Part shown: one piece after another, positions 34,371 to 43,306 of the stretch
Layout of the letters: each line of letters starts with the position of its first letter
Position numbering within the stretch: position 1 is the first letter of the stretch
Assembly (NCBI RefSeq): GCF_016924755.1
Contig: NZ_JAFFJX010000006.1
Coordinates: forward strand, 248,001-312,000
DNA from: Longitalea arenae
Lineage (GTDB): Bacteria > Bacteroidota > Bacteroidia > Chitinophagales > Chitinophagaceae
Reading direction: 5' to 3'
Length of the DNA: 64,000 nt
Translations under genes and position numbers: made by a program
Notes under the pieces: generated by a model
Database searches by the model: none
What the model saw: only the letters and a program-made list of their open reading frames with translations
What the model was told of the DNA's origin: nothing

Positions 34371-35501
34371 TCAGGGCAGCTTCAGTTTGTAGACCGTGTA
34401 CGGCGTAGTGCGTTTATTGACTCCGTTATTATATTCGGGCTGCTTGTGTATCTGCGAACAGCTGATATACAAATAGCCATCATTGGAAATAGAGTAACTG
34501 TCGGGCCAGATCAGTCTTTCATCCCTGATCAGCGTTTGCATTTTGAGATCGGGTGAAATGCGTTTAATGGCATAATTCTGCAGATCGCCGATATACAGAT
34601 TCCCTTTTTTATCGAAGATCATTCCATCCGTTGTGGCAAAATGGCCCAGGTCTTCTACTTTGGACCCCAATGCGGCGCTGCTCATGGTATCATTGCGCAG
34701 GAATTCTGTACGGATGCGATACAATTTATCATCTGTTAAGGGTTTATAGTATAACCAGTCACCATCAGGTGTTAGCGCAATACCATCGGAGTGTATCTTC
34801 ACCGGCTGTCCGTTTTTCGTGAGCTCCCTGCCATCGATGATGAACCTGAAGGCCGGATCGGATTTGGTAGAATAGTGTTCCTGTAAAACCTGGCGGGCAT
34901 TTCCTGAAGCGAGGTTCACCACCAGGATACCACCTTCATTACTATTGGTCAAGTACGCATACTGGCGCTGGTTATCTACCCGCACATCGTTGATATAACT
35001 TTGGGGCCCCGCCACTCCTTCAAAGAAGTACGTGCGCTCGATATTATTGGTAGCCAGATTGATCTTTACCAGCTTATGGCTGTTCTGATACACGCCTGCC
35101 ATTTTAGGAGATGCGGGATCAACTACCCACAGGTAATTCCTTTCATCAGCATATACCGCCTGTACACATACCCATTTGTCTTTTCCATCCTGCCCCGCCT
35201 GCCAGCTGTTCATATATAAATTGGGATATGGGTGTTTACGGTTCCAGGATGTCTCTTCATGCCGCTTATCGTTTTCCCTGCCGGCTTCTATGACTGCATA
35301 CTTATAAATATCTGACCACAGGGGATAGTTGACAAATAAACGCTCTTCCGGCGTAATGGCCACCCCTGTCAATTGGAAGGTATCATCGACAAAGACCGTT
35401 TTCAACCGGTCGATCTCAGGCTCACAAGGTAATTTATCACAGGCAGTGAATGAAAAGTAAACAAAAAGGCAGCAAATAATTTGTACAACTGTGCGTATCA
35501 T
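34371..35501 (-). CDS. Major royal jelly protein/SMP-30-like lipoprotein
   Basis: 376 residues with a lipobox (YFSFTAC, Cys about 21). The beta-propeller-like body matches the major royal jelly/yellow group (LTGVAITPEERLFVNYP, about 45; YINDVRVDNQRQYAYLTN, about 167; HSDGIALTPDGDWLYYKPL, about 238; TTDGMIFDKKGNLYIGDLQN, about 290). Bacterial members are usually exported and bind or convert small ligands; the exact reaction is unknown. Surface- or periplasm-anchored. The 37-residue membrane protein gene follows closely. Confidence 0.85.
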   Translation of the reverse strand: MIRTVVQIICCLFVYFSFTACDKLPCEPEIDRLKTVFVDDTFQLTGVAITPEERLFVNYPLWSDIYKYAVIEAGRENDKRHEETSWNRKHPYPNLYMNSWQAGQDGKDKWVCVQAVYADERNYLWVVDPASPKMAGVYQNSHKLVKINLATNNIERTYFFEGVAGPQSYINDVRVDNQRQYAYLTNSNEGGILVVNLASGNARQVLQEHYSTKSDPAFRFIIDGRELTKNGQPVKIHSDGIALTPDGDWLYYKPLTDDKLYRIRTEFLRNDTMSSAALGSKVEDLGHFATTDGMIFDKKGNLYIGDLQNYAIKRISPDLKMQTLIRDERLIWPDSYSISNDGYLYISCSQIHKQPEYNNGVNKRTTPYTVYKLKLP

Positions 35502-35528
35502 AGATCGTCTTTTAAATTATCTATAGTT

Positions 35529-36167
35529 TCAGGACTGATTATAATGTAATAACCCATGGGTCAATGCTTTCCATTGCAGGTTGGCCAAACCCAGCTGTGC
35601 ACCTATATAGATGAACCAATTGCGGATCTTGGTAATAAAATTTGGGGTCCGGAGGTTCGAATGCTCATTCCTTCCAAATACAGCGGCCATCAGGGTCAGC
35701 TGCTTGCGATACACCACGAATGTTGAGGTAGCTGGCCGGTCGAAGAAATGCGCAGCACCGGTTGCGGTCACCATCGGATTCGAAGCCGCCCTTACCGTAA
35801 AAAACAGCAACTGCTGCTGTTCGCCCTGTTTTTCGCCAAGCTCGATCACCTGCACCCAATCGCCGCCATCACTATCCGGGTTACCGGGGCCTGGAATATT
35901 GATCCGCATATAATCGTTCTTCTGCACCGGCCGGTTAACGGCATTGCCAGCTTCGTCGAACACCTGGAAGGCAGCGGTCGGTTTCCCGGCAAACTCGTTC
36001 CATCGGTTCACATTCCGTAACCTGCCCGCTGCAATGTGAAAACATTCCTTTGCATGGTTATTGTTGCGGCAATCAATACGGCTATGGGTAAATGAAGACT
36101 GGCCGGTTCTTTGATCCGGAACGATTTCCTTTAACCATAAGTCTTTCAGCACATTTTTTTCGCGCAT
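35529..36167 (-). CDS. Conserved hypothetical protein (212 aa)
   Basis: No family recognised. The start at 36167 gives MREKNVLKDLWLKEIVPDQ; a longer frame from 36212 is possible. The centre reads like a beta-rich ligand or nucleic-acid-independent domain with DYMRINIPGPGNPDSDGGDWVQV (about 86-108), FFTVRAASNP and FFDRPATSTFVVYR. There is no signal peptide or membrane helix. It is followed 27 bp later by the royal-jelly-like gene on the same strand, but a functional link is not evident. Confidence 0.7.
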   Translation of the reverse strand: MREKNVLKDLWLKEIVPDQRTGQSSFTHSRIDCRNNNHAKECFHIAAGRLRNVNRWNEFAGKPTAAFQVFDEAGNAVNRPVQKNDYMRINIPGPGNPDSDGGDWVQVIELGEKQGEQQQLLFFTVRAASNPMVTATGAAHFFDRPATSTFVVYRKQLTLMAAVFGRNEHSNLRTPNFITKIRNWFIYIGAQLGLANLQWKALTHGLLHYNQS

Positions 36168-36212
36168 GTTCAATAAACGATTCCTTTTATTAATGATCAC
36201 TACTATAGCCAT

Positions 36213-36682
36213 GCCAGCATAACAGACCTTACCTTAAAGGAGAACAACAAATGAATGGGAATATAAACTTGTTGGGAAAAACGACCAGGAAATAGTATGA
36301 ACGTACAGTGAATTACCGTAGTCATACTAAGGTAATGCAAGGAATGGAAGAAAAAAAATATACCTGCGCCTAAGGGAAGTGTAGAAAAAAAATAACGGGC
36401 AGCAGAATTGAATTGTTGCAAACACTGCACAATATCATCGGTAAATGCCTTTCATGCCAGGCATAATTTTTTCAGTAAGCCATATTTTATATGGCCTTCC
36501 ATTGAAGAAATACCTCATCAGTTGCAGCAGTGACCTAAGTCCACACACCTGTTAACCTCCTTAAGTTATATCGAAATAGTGCTCAGGCCGGGGGTCTTGT
36601 TAGGGCAGTTGAAAGGGGTTGGAAAAGATATAACCGGGAATCACATAAGAGATCGTATCAGCAAAGACAATCAGGCCATCCG
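36213..36682. other. 470-bp gap, no gene recognised
   Basis: AT-rich sequence between two small minus-strand genes. No terminator, RNA gene or repeat array was seen. Short reading frames lack coding character. Confidence 0.4.
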
Positions 36683-36925
36683 CTATTCATCATTCCAGAT
36701 CTCTACCTGAACATGATAGCCGAGATCGAAATACCGTACGATCTTCTTGGTAAAGATATCGAGCAGGGTATCGCATTCCTGTGAAATGGGGCACACTTCA
36801 AAATAATGCTCATCCGCTCTTACTACCTGAAACAATGTTTGTGGACCAACTTCGCGTGGAGGGTTATTGAATCTGATCTTATCTCCCTGGTAAACTCTTT
36901 GGGTGTAGGCAAGTGATTTCCACAT
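36683..36925 (-). CDS. Small hypothetical protein (80 aa)
   Basis: 80 residues starting MWKSLAYTQRVYQGDKIRFNN. It looks like a compact beta-barrel-type domain (KIRFNNPPREVGPQTLFQVV, then HYHVQVEI-type strands near the end, acidic IWNDE tail). No cysteine pair with clear metal spacing and no signal peptide. No family recognised. Composition and codon pattern look genuine, and it is preceded by an A/T-rich leader. Confidence 0.6.
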   Translation of the reverse strand: MWKSLAYTQRVYQGDKIRFNNPPREVGPQTLFQVVRADEHYFEVCPISQECDTLLDIFTKKIVRYFDLGYHVQVEIWNDE

Positions 36926-37015
36926 GGTACTGGATTTTTTTGTTTAATACGGATTATTACGGAAATATAAAAACTAGGTAAAACAATTGCAATGCCTCTG
37001 GTATATTTATTTTAA

Positions 37016-37065
37016 CCACATAGGTCACAATCTGTTGGCGGTACCAAAAAATTGTGCCTATGTGG
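37016..37065. repeat. Long hairpin between two small genes
   Basis: The arms ccacataggtcacaat (37016-37031) and attgtgcctatgtgg (37051-37065) pair with one bulged base around a 19-nt loop. It lies downstream of the 114-residue lipoprotein gene on the minus strand and may end its transcript, but no strong T run follows on that strand. Confidence 0.6.
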
Positions 37066-37127
37066 GATCATACCTGGTAAACACCGGATCATACTATTCG
37101 TATAATTACCTGTACAGGTATTGAGAA

Positions 37128-37472
37128 TTAGTTGTACTCACGGACTTTTACGAAATGATTATTGGGATCTACATAATAGTAGCCCAGCTTAACCACTGAA
37201 TCGACCTTGTAAGGCTTTTCTTCAGTAATTGATAATTCATTTTTTTTGATGGTGAGAAATACCCATTTGTCGGTAAACTGACTTAGAAAATGGTGCGATT
37301 GGTTGTCGGAACCGCGGTAAAGAATGCAGTTAGCATTGTACTTTGAAGAATCCTTATTATACCTTTCCTGCACCTCCTTAACTGTCCAGCAGGATTTCTG
37401 TACCTGGTTCGAAACAGTACATGATGCAATGAAGGCCATGATGCACATGGTAAAAGGGATGTTCATTTTCAT
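37128..37472 (-). CDS. Small lipoprotein (114 aa)
   Basis: A signal peptide with a lipobox-like AFIASC (Cys about 18) marks it as an exported lipoprotein. The mature part has a KEVQERYNKDSSKYNANC helix (about 33-50), then a strand-rich end. A Cys pair is possible (about 28 and 50). No family recognised. It is upstream of a hairpin and downstream of the GxGYxYP gene's terminator, so it is probably a separate unit. Confidence 0.7.
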   Translation of the reverse strand: MKMNIPFTMCIMAFIASCTVSNQVQKSCWTVKEVQERYNKDSSKYNANCILYRGSDNQSHHFLSQFTDKWVFLTIKKNELSITEEKPYKVDSVVKLGYYYVDPNNHFVKVREYN

Positions 37473-37631
37473 TGGTAATGGATTAGATATTAGGTATACT
37501 GCTGCAAAATATGTCAGTTTTTACGCAAATGCAATGCCAAATATTATATATAATTCCATGTATTATGAAGTGGCGTTTAACATAGTAAGCTTACTTCGGA
37601 TATTCCCGCTCGTAAGCAGCAACAAGTCCCA

Positions 37632-37667
37632 TAAAAAGGTGTGGCACATTTCGAAAAATGTGCCACA
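37632..37667 (-). terminator. Rho-independent terminator of the GxGYxYP gene
   Basis: A perfect 12-bp stem (37640-37651 tgtggcacattt with 37656-37667) has a 4-nt loop. On the minus strand it is followed by CC and a run of five T. It starts 18 bp past the stop of the 37686-39725 gene. Confidence 0.9.
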
Positions 37668-37685
37668 GGTAATGCTGGAAATATT

Positions 37686-39725
37686 TTACTTCTTTGTTAT
37701 CGGGTTGAACCGGCAGCCATTGGGTGAAGCATCCACCGGTAAACCATTGGCTTCCCTGATCAGCTGAAAGATATGGTCAGGCCGCACCACCACATAATCG
37801 GCATTGAGGGAATTGGCCACATTCTTGAAATTGGATGGTTTTACATCTGTCCAGGGTTGCGCCTGAATGATGATAAAGCGGGGCGCTGTGCCATTCCAGC
37901 CGGCAGCCGCGGAAGCAATATGGTCTTTCATGGCCTGTTCACCTGTACAGTAATTGCAGGAAAGCGCCACACCGGGCAAACTATTGTTATAAATGGTCAG
38001 GCCGCCGCCGGTGTTTTGGGCGGTAAGGCCAAGCAGTGAAGGCGCATAGGTAGCAAAGCTTTGTCCTACATTTTGATTAATGCCGCCCGTGATCGTATTC
38101 CAAATGGTGATCACCCTGAAACCTGCACGGCGATTGTAATCTTCGGTTTTGGCCACAAACTGGTTCAGGCGCTGCTGATTGGGAAAACTGTTGGGATATA
38201 CATAACCATACCCTGATGGACCGGAGATGAGATTATCATTATCAGTGGCCGTTTGATAATAGAAGTTGAGGGCGCCGGGCATGGCATCGAGCATGGCCGG
38301 CGAAAGGGTCCAGCCAATAGGGACGGAGCCGCGATCTGGATTGTTCCAAAGCTTTCGCATCAAATGTTCAACATACTGCAGGTTATCACCATCGCTTAAA
38401 ATAAAAGCTACATAGATCTTGTTCTGTAATGCCGGTTTTGGCGGGGTGGGTTTTACAGCTACAGTTCGCGAAGTACCGCTGTGCATGGTCAGATTGCTGC
38501 ACCAGTCGCTGGCAATAGTGGAGATGCCATATTGCGATGCCCTTTGAACGCCGGGCGCTTCCTCTGGCCACCAACCCATGTAGTTGGCGCCGGGCGGCAT
38601 GGAAGCCAGGAAACTATTCAGCAGCGTACTTTCTGCAGGTATATTCGGATCGAGCCATATAACGGCGGCGCCCAGTGCTGTTGCATATTCACGAAGAGCC
38701 GCCTTATGTATATCGGGATTTAGGCCGATCAGCAAGCGGCGGTCGAGGTTGGGCCAATAGGTATTATACAGGGTTTGATACACCTGTAATTTGCTGCTGA
38801 ACTGACCGCGCAGGTCGAGCAGGACCGGTAAATTATAAGGTGCAGCAGTGAGGCGCGACAATAATAATGGCGAAGCTATAAGGGCCCTTCTGTTCTTCGC
38901 CAGCATGGTAGCCAGGTTTACTGTATGGATCTGCGCGGGGTCATACACGATGAGGCCGGCAATCTCGTTCCGGTATTTGCTGATCAAACTCCATTTATCG
39001 CTATGTTCGGTATAATTCAAACCCAGGGATTGCAGCCAGGTGAAAGGGCCTTCCGCAAAGGCATCTCCTTCATAGGAAAAAATGCGGGGTTTTGTTCTGT
39101 TTATAATGCCTTTCAAAGAAGCGAAAAGGAACATTTCAGCGGAAGAAGCGTTTTGCTGCACGGCGACCCAGTCGACCTTTGTATAAGAAGTGCCGCGCCA
39201 GAAAACCCGCAACTCGATCGATTGATTGGCGGCCGGCATGGTAAAGGGCAAGGTAAAGTTTACATAGTTTGATGCCACCGGAAACTCCAGCCGCGTGATA
39301 GTGCGAAATGCCAATGTTTCACCGGTAGTGGCGTTTCTAACGTCAATATCCACTACCGAGTCGTTATTGGCGGTATTGTTATCCACCTTCATTCTGAATT
39401 CCGCCACGTTCGGGCCGGCAGGGATACTGGCATCATAGGGACCATAGATCATATGCTGGTTCGGCGCATCGATGCTGGTCTGGCAGAGCCAGCCATCTGA
39501 TTCCAGGCGGCCGGTATTATGGCGTAATGCCGGGCCTTCTGCTTCCCAATGGGAAGAGGTCTCCCGGAGCAGTATATGATCCTGCGTTGCTGCAGGCGGC
39601 GGAAATGAAGGAAGGAGTTGTGAAGAAGGCCACGTTATCTGGGCCATTGTTGGAAGGATGATGAATTGCAGCAGCGGCAATAGCCAGGCTGCTTTCATGC
39701 GGCATAAAGCAAGCGTTTGGTTCAT
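37686..39725 (-). CDS. GxGYxYP family exported protein
   Basis: A 679-residue secreted protein (signal peptide ending LPTMAQ; an internal ATG at 39698 gives a shorter leader and is an equally good start). An N-terminal beta-sandwich region (about 65-200, sugar-binding-like) precedes the GxGYxYP domain, whose motif reads GPSGYGYVYP (about 500). The IRVIT-type strand and NTITGGINQNVG segment follow. The family occurs in Bacteroidota and is considered glycan-related, but no reaction is established. It is a single gene with its own terminator, not part of the SusCD locus at 51-64 kb. Confidence 0.88.
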   Translation of the reverse strand: MNQTLALCRMKAAWLLPLLQFIILPTMAQITWPSSQLLPSFPPPAATQDHILLRETSSHWEAEGPALRHNTGRLESDGWLCQTSIDAPNQHMIYGPYDASIPAGPNVAEFRMKVDNNTANNDSVVDIDVRNATTGETLAFRTITRLEFPVASNYVNFTLPFTMPAANQSIELRVFWRGTSYTKVDWVAVQQNASSAEMFLFASLKGIINRTKPRIFSYEGDAFAEGPFTWLQSLGLNYTEHSDKWSLISKYRNEIAGLIVYDPAQIHTVNLATMLAKNRRALIASPLLLSRLTAAPYNLPVLLDLRGQFSSKLQVYQTLYNTYWPNLDRRLLIGLNPDIHKAALREYATALGAAVIWLDPNIPAESTLLNSFLASMPPGANYMGWWPEEAPGVQRASQYGISTIASDWCSNLTMHSGTSRTVAVKPTPPKPALQNKIYVAFILSDGDNLQYVEHLMRKLWNNPDRGSVPIGWTLSPAMLDAMPGALNFYYQTATDNDNLISGPSGYGYVYPNSFPNQQRLNQFVAKTEDYNRRAGFRVITIWNTITGGINQNVGQSFATYAPSLLGLTAQNTGGGLTIYNNSLPGVALSCNYCTGEQAMKDHIASAAAGWNGTAPRFIIIQAQPWTDVKPSNFKNVANSLNADYVVVRPDHIFQLIREANGLPVDASPNGCRFNPITKK

Positions 39726-39834
39726 AGAAAAAAGTTTAATGTTAACGGTGAATACAACGAATTTCGGCGTTTAGCAAAAGCAACAACATGCTAAAAACTA
39801 TTCAGCCGGAAATTCCTTGCATCGGTGCTTTTTT

Positions 39835-40569
39835 CTATATATTCTTCAACTCTGCCAGCAGCCTGCGTTCTTCTTTGGTATCCTCAGCAGGAAGCAGCAG
39901 CAACTGGCCTTCTGCAGCCTGGATCAGTTCCTGCCGGCGATCGCTTTCTGAAAGCCGTGTTGCAAGATCTGCCCGCAGGATCAGCACCTTAAGCAAATTG
40001 AATGCATCATTCGCATCGGCCACCAGCAAGGCCTTGTCCAGCACTTTAGCAGCGGTTTCAAAATCTCCGTGTGCATCGGCCAGCCTGCTTCCCAGCTCAT
40101 ATACTTTGGCAAGGGGCGTACCAGCAATTGCCGGTTTGTCTTTTTCGGGAAACACAAGGCTGTTTGTTTTTTGAATGCGCTGCCCTACCCTGATATAATT
40201 GCCATTGGGATCAACGATTATGAACTGGCGCACGCCGTAAGCCGGCATGTCTTTCAATGGATTCAGGCGGGGATAGCCTTTCAGGGGTATTTTGCCATAG
40301 AGCGTTCTCAGGGAAGCCCTGCATGCTTCATAAATGGCATCGATCTCAGTAACCACCAGGTAGCAACCACTATAATTCGCATCCGGCTCCTGCTTCAGTG
40401 TAAAAAAATGAAGCTCCATATCCCATATATTAAAAGCGATATAATTGTTCGGCACTTTTTGCTTATAGGTGACAACAGCCCCCAATGCTGTATAAAATTC
40501 CTCTGTTTGGTTTATTGACATACAGGGCAGCAAGGGAATGGCAAAAGCATGTTTTTGATTGTCGGGCAT
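39835..40569 (-). CDS. VOC (glyoxalase-like) protein with helical C-terminal extension
   Basis: About 244 residues from the start at 40569 (MPDNQKHAFAIPLLPC); an in-frame ATG at 40611 would add 14 residues. Residues 1-130 form one vicinal-oxygen-chelate domain of the bleomycin-resistance type (FYTALGAVVTYKQKVP; FIIVDPNGNYIRVGQRI). The last 95 or so are a helical, TPR-like extension (VYELGSRLADAHGDFETAAKVLDKALLV). Such single-domain VOC proteins bind hydrophobic antibiotics; the extension is unusual. The divergence partner on this strand is an AraC regulator gene 79 bp upstream. Confidence 0.82.
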   Translation of the reverse strand: MPDNQKHAFAIPLLPCMSINQTEEFYTALGAVVTYKQKVPNNYIAFNIWDMELHFFTLKQEPDANYSGCYLVVTEIDAIYEACRASLRTLYGKIPLKGYPRLNPLKDMPAYGVRQFIIVDPNGNYIRVGQRIQKTNSLVFPEKDKPAIAGTPLAKVYELGSRLADAHGDFETAAKVLDKALLVADANDAFNLLKVLILRADLATRLSESDRRQELIQAAEGQLLLLPAEDTKEERRLLAELKNI

Positions 40570-40648
40570 AATACAGGCTTTGGTGTAGCACTGGCAAAGT
40601 TGCATAAGCATCCCTGCATTAAATTGTACCGAAACGACATTTTCGCCG

Positions 40649-41458
40649 CTACGCTACCTGTATTTCCTGTTGTTTTAAATAAGCAGTAGGCGACATGCCG
40701 GTGAATTCCCTGAAATGCCGGTTCAGGTGTGCCTGGTCGTAATAATCGAGGTCGTATGCTATGGCCGTGAGCTTTTGTGCAGTTGCAAGATCAGGGTTTG
40801 ACAGAAGCCGGATGAGTTGCTCAAAACGGGCCAGCTTGAAAAAGGTTTTGGCCGGGAAACCGGTCAGATCTTTGAAATGCCGCTCAAATTGGCGGGGCGA
40901 CAAATTTGCCTGCTTTACCAATTCATTGATGGAAACGGACTGCTTTGAATCATACACGAAAAGGATCAGTTTCTCGAGCCGGTTATATTTAGAGGCGCTC
41001 CGGCGCAGTTGCCCTTGCAGGAAACGGGAAACGATGGCTACTCTTTCTTCAAAGCTGGCTGCATGAAACAATTCATCGGCCAGGTCGGCGCCTGGTCTTC
41101 CCAATAATGAAACAATGTCTATCTGTTGATTGGTAATAACCGTAGCCGGAATATTGAAGAGCAGCGGTAATGCATGGGCATACAGCTGTACACCAAAGAA
41201 TCCGTTTAGGGTTGCTGCAGAAGCAAACTGCCTGCTGGTGTTGGTTTGACCGTAAAAGCCTACGGTTGGGATGCCTGTCGGTTCGCCATTATCAGCGGCT
41301 GTTACATAATTTCCAGCATAGCAAAACAGCATTTCCAGCATCCTGTTGGCAATGGCGTGGTGGGTATGCACCTGGCCCGGCGCGATAACCAGTTCTCCTT
41401 CCCAGAAACGGGAAACATAGCGGCTTAAGGAAGCATCAGGAAAGATCGATCTATACAT
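40649..41458 (-). CDS. AraC-family transcriptional regulator 1
   Basis: About 269 residues. The N-terminal region matches the DUF6597-type sensor (LSRYVSRFWEGELVIAPGQVHTH, about 11-33). The C-terminal HTH_18 domain (about 160-260) shows NELVKQANLSPRQFERHFKDLTG and DYYDQAHLNRHFREFTGMSPTAYLK. The start at 41458 is chosen because the in-frame extension to 41497 has no family support. Directly upstream of a VOC gene on the same strand, so a likely local regulator of it. Confidence 0.9.
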   Translation of the reverse strand: MYRSIFPDASLSRYVSRFWEGELVIAPGQVHTHHAIANRMLEMLFCYAGNYVTAADNGEPTGIPTVGFYGQTNTSRQFASAATLNGFFGVQLYAHALPLLFNIPATVITNQQIDIVSLLGRPGADLADELFHAASFEERVAIVSRFLQGQLRRSASKYNRLEKLILFVYDSKQSVSINELVKQANLSPRQFERHFKDLTGFPAKTFFKLARFEQLIRLLSNPDLATAQKLTAIAYDLDYYDQAHLNRHFREFTGMSPTAYLKQQEIQVA

Positions 41459-41515
41459 TAAGTATGAAAGCGCTTTAAATGCCAAAAATAGCTTCAATTT
41501 TTGAAATGCTTCGCA

Positions 41516-41842
41516 TCAGTGAGAGACCGCCTTGAGCCCGATGACCGACCCAATAAGTGTGATCAGGAAGAACAGCCGCCAGAAGCTGACCGGATCCTTA
41601 AATAAAAAGATGCCGATCAGTGCAGTGCCCGCCGCGCCAATGCCTGTCCATACGGCATAGGCCGTACCGATCGGCAGCGTTTGCACTACTTTATATAATA
41701 AGAACATACTGATAAATAAGGAAACAAAGAAACCTGTGTACCAGAGCCATACTGCATTGCCCGTAGCCGTTTGCGCTTTGCCCAAACAGGTCGCGAATAC
41801 GACTTCAAATAACCCTGCTATAATCAAAAGGATCCAACTCAT
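41516..41842 (-). CDS. Small multidrug resistance (SMR) transporter
   Basis: A 108-residue, four-helix drug or guanidinium exporter of the EmrE/SugE fold. The family glutamate lies in helix 1 (LIIAGLFEVVFATCLGKAQT, Glu13), and PIGTAYAVWTGIGAAGTALIG (about 56-76) is the diagnostic segment. The GXG variant and helix 1 sequence fit the guanidinium/SugE-like subgroup at least as well as EmrE. Encoded between an upstream VOC gene and a downstream AraC gene, all on one strand. Confidence 0.93.
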   Translation of the reverse strand: MSWILLIIAGLFEVVFATCLGKAQTATGNAVWLWYTGFFVSLFISMFLLYKVVQTLPIGTAYAVWTGIGAAGTALIGIFLFKDPVSFWRLFFLITLIGSVIGLKAVSH

Positions 41843-41909
41843 TACCAGATATTTTTTGCAAATGTCGGTAAAGCGTTTTTTCTAATAAAATATGCCCGGG
41901 GTTCATTGA

Positions 41910-42374
41910 TCATTGCTTCGTATATTTAACAATATCTATCCCAATGCCATTTGGGTCTTCGATGGCAAAATGCCGGTCGCCCCAGGGTTCATCGCGCAGT
42001 TCGATCTTAATGACCGCCCCTTTCTTTTTCAGTGCAGCATACAGTTTGTCAACATCATCGACTTCTATGGTGAGGTACATGCCCTGGCCCTGAAAAGGCT
42101 TATGAAATAGAGGCTGCTGGCTGGGATGATCAGGCAATAAAAAACTGATCTCTGCTTCTTTACCGGGCGTATGCATTAAGAGGTAAAACTCATTTTCAAA
42201 GGTAACGCCAAAGCCTAATTTTTCTGTGTAGAATGCTTTTGTTTCTTTTAACTTACTGGTCACAATGCCTGCATTTAATTTCATAGAATTCCTTTTTTCG
42301 GGTGATGAATGATCTTGTGCATAAGTGCCTGCTGTGAGCGCGGCCATTATTAATGTCAACATGAAACGTACCAT
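41910..42374 (-). CDS. VOC (glyoxalase-like) protein, apparent signal peptide
   Basis: 154 residues. The VOC domain starts at MKLNAGIVTSKLKETKAFY (about 31) and ends DPNGIGIDIVKYTKQ. The N-terminal 20 residues (MVRFMLTLIMAALTAGTYAQ) look like a signal peptide, which is unusual for VOC enzymes. The internal ATG at 42284 would give an ordinary cytoplasmic protein. Which start is used cannot be settled from sequence. An AraC gene lies 70 bp upstream and an SMR exporter gene follows. Confidence 0.85.
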   Translation of the reverse strand: MVRFMLTLIMAALTAGTYAQDHSSPEKRNSMKLNAGIVTSKLKETKAFYTEKLGFGVTFENEFYLLMHTPGKEAEISFLLPDHPSQQPLFHKPFQGQGMYLTIEVDDVDKLYAALKKKGAVIKIELRDEPWGDRHFAIEDPNGIGIDIVKYTKQ

Positions 42375-42444
42375 GACTGTGCAATTGATTATGGCACAAA
42401 TTTCCTGCTTAGGCCAGGCAATTCATTGTACAAATCGGACAATA

Positions 42445-43260
42445 TCATCTTCCGAATGCTTTGCTGGGCGTAACCCCATAAAAATTCCTGAACTCCCTGA
42501 TAAAATGCGCCTGGTCATAATAACCGGCATCAAAGAACAGCTTATTGTTCCGCAGGCTTTGGGTAGAAGGTTTAGCCTGCAGGATATTTTGAAAGCGAAC
42601 CACCTTCGCGAATGTTTTGGCGGTATCGCCGATGTAGAAGTCAAACAACCGGCGCAGCTGCCTTGGACTTATGCCTGTGTTCAGCTCCTTTTCTACGGCA
42701 ACAAGGCCCTGGTTGCGAAAAATAATTTGCAACGCATCGTAGAGGCGATCGTCCATGGTAAATCGAAGCCTGGAGATATGTTTTATAAAGAAGCCGTTTA
42801 AAAGCTGTACGATGGTATGGAAGGATTGATGGCTGTGGAAGGTGGCGGCAATGAACTGCGAAACGGGGTCATTCACTTCTTTCAGATGTATATACCTGTT
42901 GCTTAGCTCTTTTGCATTCACCTGGAACAATTGCGGAAACATGGTGGGCAGGAAGCGGATGCCAACATAATGAAAGCTGTTGGCCAGGGGGAACTCCGTA
43001 TACTTTTTGCAAAAGCCCATTACATAATTCTCCGCAGGGTTATTCAATTCAAAATAAATATCAATACATCCATCAGCAACTACGCGGTAGGTAAATCGTT
43101 CCTGCAGGCTTTTGTCGGTCTTTAACTGCCAGTAACAATAAATATAGGGCAGCAATGGTTCACCGGGCGGCAGTTCCACATAGGAAACATTGTCTGTGCT
43201 TTGTTTTACCGTTGGCTGTAAGGGCCGGTACAGCTGCCGGATATTCAATGAAAATTCCAT
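42445..43260 (-). CDS. AraC-family transcriptional regulator 2
   Basis: About 271 residues with DUF6597-like sensor (YVELPPGEPLLPYIYCYWQL, about 26-45) and C-terminal AraC DNA-binding domain ending ...YYDQAHFIREFRNFYGVTPSKAFG. The start at 43260 (MEFSLNIRQLYRPL) is chosen because extension to 43317 runs into a repeat array. It precedes the VOC gene at 41910 on the same strand, paralleling AraC 1 and its VOC gene. Confidence 0.9.
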   Translation of the reverse strand: MEFSLNIRQLYRPLQPTVKQSTDNVSYVELPPGEPLLPYIYCYWQLKTDKSLQERFTYRVVADGCIDIYFELNNPAENYVMGFCKKYTEFPLANSFHYVGIRFLPTMFPQLFQVNAKELSNRYIHLKEVNDPVSQFIAATFHSHQSFHTIVQLLNGFFIKHISRLRFTMDDRLYDALQIIFRNQGLVAVEKELNTGISPRQLRRLFDFYIGDTAKTFAKVVRFQNILQAKPSTQSLRNNKLFFDAGYYDQAHFIREFRNFYGVTPSKAFGR

Positions 43261-43306
43261 GGGTCTTCGATGGGCTAAAAATAGTAAATATTCCGCCCGG
43301 CTGCTC

